Below are positions 48,334 through 50,118 of a DNA stretch of 50,118 nucleotides, one piece after another. How positions within the stretch are numbered: the stretch's first letter is position 1; every line of letters starts with the position of its first letter. The notes beneath the pieces are model-generated. The model searched no databases. It had not been told where the DNA came from and saw only the letters and a list, made by a program, of their open reading frames with translations. Position numbers and translations under genes: made by a program. Where the stretch lies: contig CAMYJZ010000013.1 of the NCBI GenBank assembly GCA_947258845.1, forward strand, positions 1 through 50,118, written 5' to 3'. This stretch comes from an uncultured Ectothiorhodospiraceae bacterium (lineage in GTDB: Bacteria > Pseudomonadota > Gammaproteobacteria > UBA9214).

Positions 48334-48795
48334 ATGAAACTGAAAGGCATTGCACTGCTCACCCTGTTCTATTCACTGATCGCCGCGGCGGACTCCCCTC
48401 TCGTGGTCACTGAACCCTGGATCAGGGAAGCACCACCCGGCGCCGGCGTGCTGGCAGCCTACATGGTGATCAGCAACCGGGGTACCGATACCGCCACCAT
48501 CGGCACCATCGAGAGTCCCGACTTCAAGCGCATCGAGGTGCACCGCACCCTGGTCGAGGAAGGTGTCGCCCGGATGGTCCCGGTGGAAGCACTGCAGATC
48601 GCCGCGGCCGGGCAGGTGGCGCTCGAACCCGGCGGCATGCATCTGATGCTGTACCACCCGAAACGCCCGCTGCGCGAGGGTGACAGCGTGACACTCGAAC
48701 TACAGCAGTCCGATGCGGCCTGCATCCGGGTCAATGTCCCGGTCGTGCGAATGACCGCCGATGACACCGCCGATCACCACCACCATCATCACTAG
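48334..48795 (+). CDS. PCuAC family periplasmic copper chaperone
   Basis: 153-aa periplasmic copper(I)-binding protein that loads copper into cytochrome oxidase with SCO. Signal peptide 1-19 ('KGIALLTLFYSLIAAA'). The copper motif is perfect: H70-x10-M81-x21-H103-x-M105. The protein ends in six consecutive histidines, an extra metal site not part of the core motif. The frame can be read further upstream inside the SCO gene, but the signal peptide fixes this start. 7 nt behind SCO. Confidence 0.94.
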   Translation: MKLKGIALLTLFYSLIAAADSPLVVTEPWIREAPPGAGVLAAYMVISNRGTDTATIGTIESPDFKRIEVHRTLVEEGVARMVPVEALQIAAAGQVALEPGGMHLMLYHPKRPLREGDSVTLELQQSDAACIRVNVPVVRMTADDTADHHHHHH

Positions 48796-48816
48796 CCGCT
48801 GCCACCCCGCCAAGCA

Positions 48817-49698
48817 ATGCGCAAAACGCCACTGACAGACTGGCTGAAGTCCTGGCCAATCGCCGCATTGCCGCATCACCTGCTCTCTGGCATGGTGCGG
48901 GCGGCGACGCGCTGGCAGACCGGATGGTGGAAGGGCCTGCTGATTACCTGGTTCATCCGCCAGTTCCGTGTGGACATGAGCGAGGCGGAAAATCCCGACC
49001 CCGGGCAGTACCCGGACTTCAACAGCTTCTTTACCCGTGCCCTGAACCCCGCCGCCCGGCCGCTGGCGGACCGGCCACAGGCCATCGTCAGTCCGGTCGA
49101 CGGACGCATCAGCCAGATCGGGCGCATCCAGGACGGCCGCCTGCTGCAGGCCAAGGGCCGGGATTATTCACTGGTCACCCTGCTGGGCGGCGATGAGGCG
49201 CGTGCCCGCGCCTTCCAGGGCGGCAGTTTCGCCACTCTCTACCTGTCGCCGCGGGACTATCACCGTATCCACATGCCCTGCACGGGGCGGCTGACGGAGA
49301 GCGTCTACATACCCGGGCGCCTGTTCAGCGTAGCGCCGCACACCACGCGGGCGATCCCCGGGCTGTTCACCCGCAACGAGCGCCTGGCCAACCTGTTCGA
49401 CACGCCGACCGGACCCATGGCCCTGGTCATGGTGGGCGCGATCTTCGTGGCCTGTATGGAAACGGTGTGGGACGGCGTTGTCCGGCCGCCCGGCCCCGGG
49501 ATCCAGGCACGCCAGTACAACAGCGGTGAAAGTTCGCCCCCTGAGCTTCACCAGGGTGAGGAGATGGGCCGCTTCAATATGGGGTCCACCGTCATCCTGC
49601 TCTACGGCCCGGGACAGGCATGCTGGCTGGAGGGCCTGGTAGCCGACCAGCCAGTGCGGATGGGCGAACTCATCGGACATTTCCTGTCCGGCCCCTGA
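48817..49698 (+). CDS. psd: Phosphatidylserine decarboxylase proenzyme
   Basis: Makes phosphatidylethanolamine from phosphatidylserine at the inner membrane. It is 293 aa. The self-cleavage site is G256-S257 in 'FNMGSTVI', giving a pyruvoyl group on the alpha chain. The catalytic 'SPVDG' (about 91-95) and 'YHRIHMPCTG' (about 148-157) histidine region are present. E. coli has Leu before GST where this has Met. 21 nt after the copper chaperone gene. Confidence 0.95.
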   Translation: MRKTPLTDWLKSWPIAALPHHLLSGMVRAATRWQTGWWKGLLITWFIRQFRVDMSEAENPDPGQYPDFNSFFTRALNPAARPLADRPQAIVSPVDGRISQIGRIQDGRLLQAKGRDYSLVTLLGGDEARARAFQGGSFATLYLSPRDYHRIHMPCTGRLTESVYIPGRLFSVAPHTTRAIPGLFTRNERLANLFDTPTGPMALVMVGAIFVACMETVWDGVVRPPGPGIQARQYNSGESSPPELHQGEEMGRFNMGSTVILLYGPGQACWLEGLVADQPVRMGELIGHFLSGP

Positions 49699-49773
49699 CC
49701 CGGCCTCCCTGTTAACCCCTTGCGCGGCTCCGCGTTAGTAGGAGGTGAGTTAGCAATCAACGGAGCCAGCACC

Positions 49774-50118
49774 ATGAAAGCCAGAACCACGATCCTTCCC
49801 GTCCTGTTTGCCACGGGCCTGTCGCTCGGTCTCAGCCAGACCGCCCGGGCCGGTGACGACAATTTTTCGATTTTCTATGAAAACTACAGCCCCTCAGGCA
49901 CTTACGGCCTGGGTTACAGCCATGGCCACGATCGTTTTTACGGACACCACTATCCCTTCTACCCGCGGCGTCATCACGGGCATCACCGCCGGCACGACCA
50001 GGGCAATCATTACGGGCACTACAAGAAACACGGGCACCGCCACCATGACGGCCATGGCCAGCGTGGCAAACATCACGGGCACAAACGCCACCGCGACAAC
50101 GACCATCACGCTTACAGG
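49774..50118 (+). CDS. Histidine-rich secreted protein, 3' end cut by the window
   Basis: The first 115 codons of an unfinished gene. A signal peptide (1-26, 'ILPVLFATGLSLGLSQTARA') is followed by a short 'NFSIFYENYSPSG' stretch. From residue 48 to the window end the chain is Gly/His/Arg-rich, with 22 histidines in about 68 residues, plus Tyr. A GGAG site lies 9 nt before the ATG. It could be a periplasmic metal (copper, nickel or zinc) buffer, judging from composition and from the SCO/PCuAC genes just before psd. No family recognised. Confidence 0.75.
   Translation, partial: MKARTTILPVLFATGLSLGLSQTARAGDDNFSIFYENYSPSGTYGLGYSHGHDRFYGHHYPFYPRRHHGHHRRHDQGNHYGHYKKHGHRHHDGHGQRGKHHGHKRHRDNDHHAYR

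Overview
The window is GC-rich chromosomal DNA (about 60% by eye) from a free-living Gammaproteobacterium. The gene order is that of the Pseudomonas/Chromatiales lineage: cysS-folD-tRNAs-tig-clpP-clpX-lon-hupB-ppiD-fabI-peptide ABC transporter, and leuC-leuD-leuB-asd-fimV-truA-trpF-accD-folC-dedD-cvpA-purF-metZ. Almost everything is core metabolism and protein quality control. I see no prophage, CRISPR array, plasmid or defence island. The species cannot be named from the sequence alone.

Layout. 0-1.2 kb: a PLP aminotransferase of the serine/alanine-glyoxylate type. 1.3-8.2 kb: a four-gene Yej-type peptide ABC importer (binding protein, two permeases, double ATPase), minus strand, with a small inverted-repeat element between the last two genes. 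8.4-9.2 kb: fabI on the plus strand, then a second, longer element with related ends. 9.5-12.7 kb: a dicarboxylate/amino-acid symporter with a damaged or CTG start, and ppiD. 12.7-19.4 kb: the proteostasis block tig-clpP-clpX / lon / hupB (all minus). lon has a sigma-32-like promoter. The hupB reading frame runs into the tRNA-Asp gene behind it. 19.4-20.7 kb: five tRNA genes (Pro, Arg, His, Lys, Leu). The tRNA-Arg(TCT) gene is split in the anticodon by a 444-nt group I intron. 20.8-24.6 kb: folD, cysS, a cyclophilin with two plausible starts, and lpxH. 24.6-29.6 kb: cvpA, purF, metZ, a ferritin-like DUF455 protein and an unknown lipoprotein. metZ is preceded by a SAM-II-type riboswitch fused to an intrinsic terminator. 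29.7-43.7 kb: dedD, folC, accD, trpA, trpB, trpF, truA, a CbiQ/EcfT-like membrane protein, fimV, asd, leuB, leuD, leuC. 43.7-47.6 kb: a broken MFS transporter, aroC, two small unknown proteins and prmB. 47.7-50.1 kb (plus strand): SCO1/SenC, a PCuAC copper chaperone with a natural six-His tail, psd, and the start of a very His-rich secreted protein cut by the window end.

How they work together. Tig, ClpXP, Lon, HU and PpiD form the usual folding/proteolysis neighbourhood. leuBCD, asd, trpFBA, aroC and metZ supply branched-chain, aspartate-family, aromatic and sulfur amino acids. purF, folD and folC link purine synthesis to folate. accD, fabI, lpxH and psd serve fatty acid, lipid A and phospholipid synthesis. 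SCO1, PCuAC and perhaps the His-rich protein suggest periplasmic copper delivery to a terminal oxidase.

The most interesting signals are RNA-level: the intron-split tRNA-Arg(TCT), the SAM-II/terminator leader of metZ, and the hupB/tRNA-Asp overlap, in which 5' processing of the tRNA would remove the hupB stop codon. I did not find a convincing new multi-gene system.
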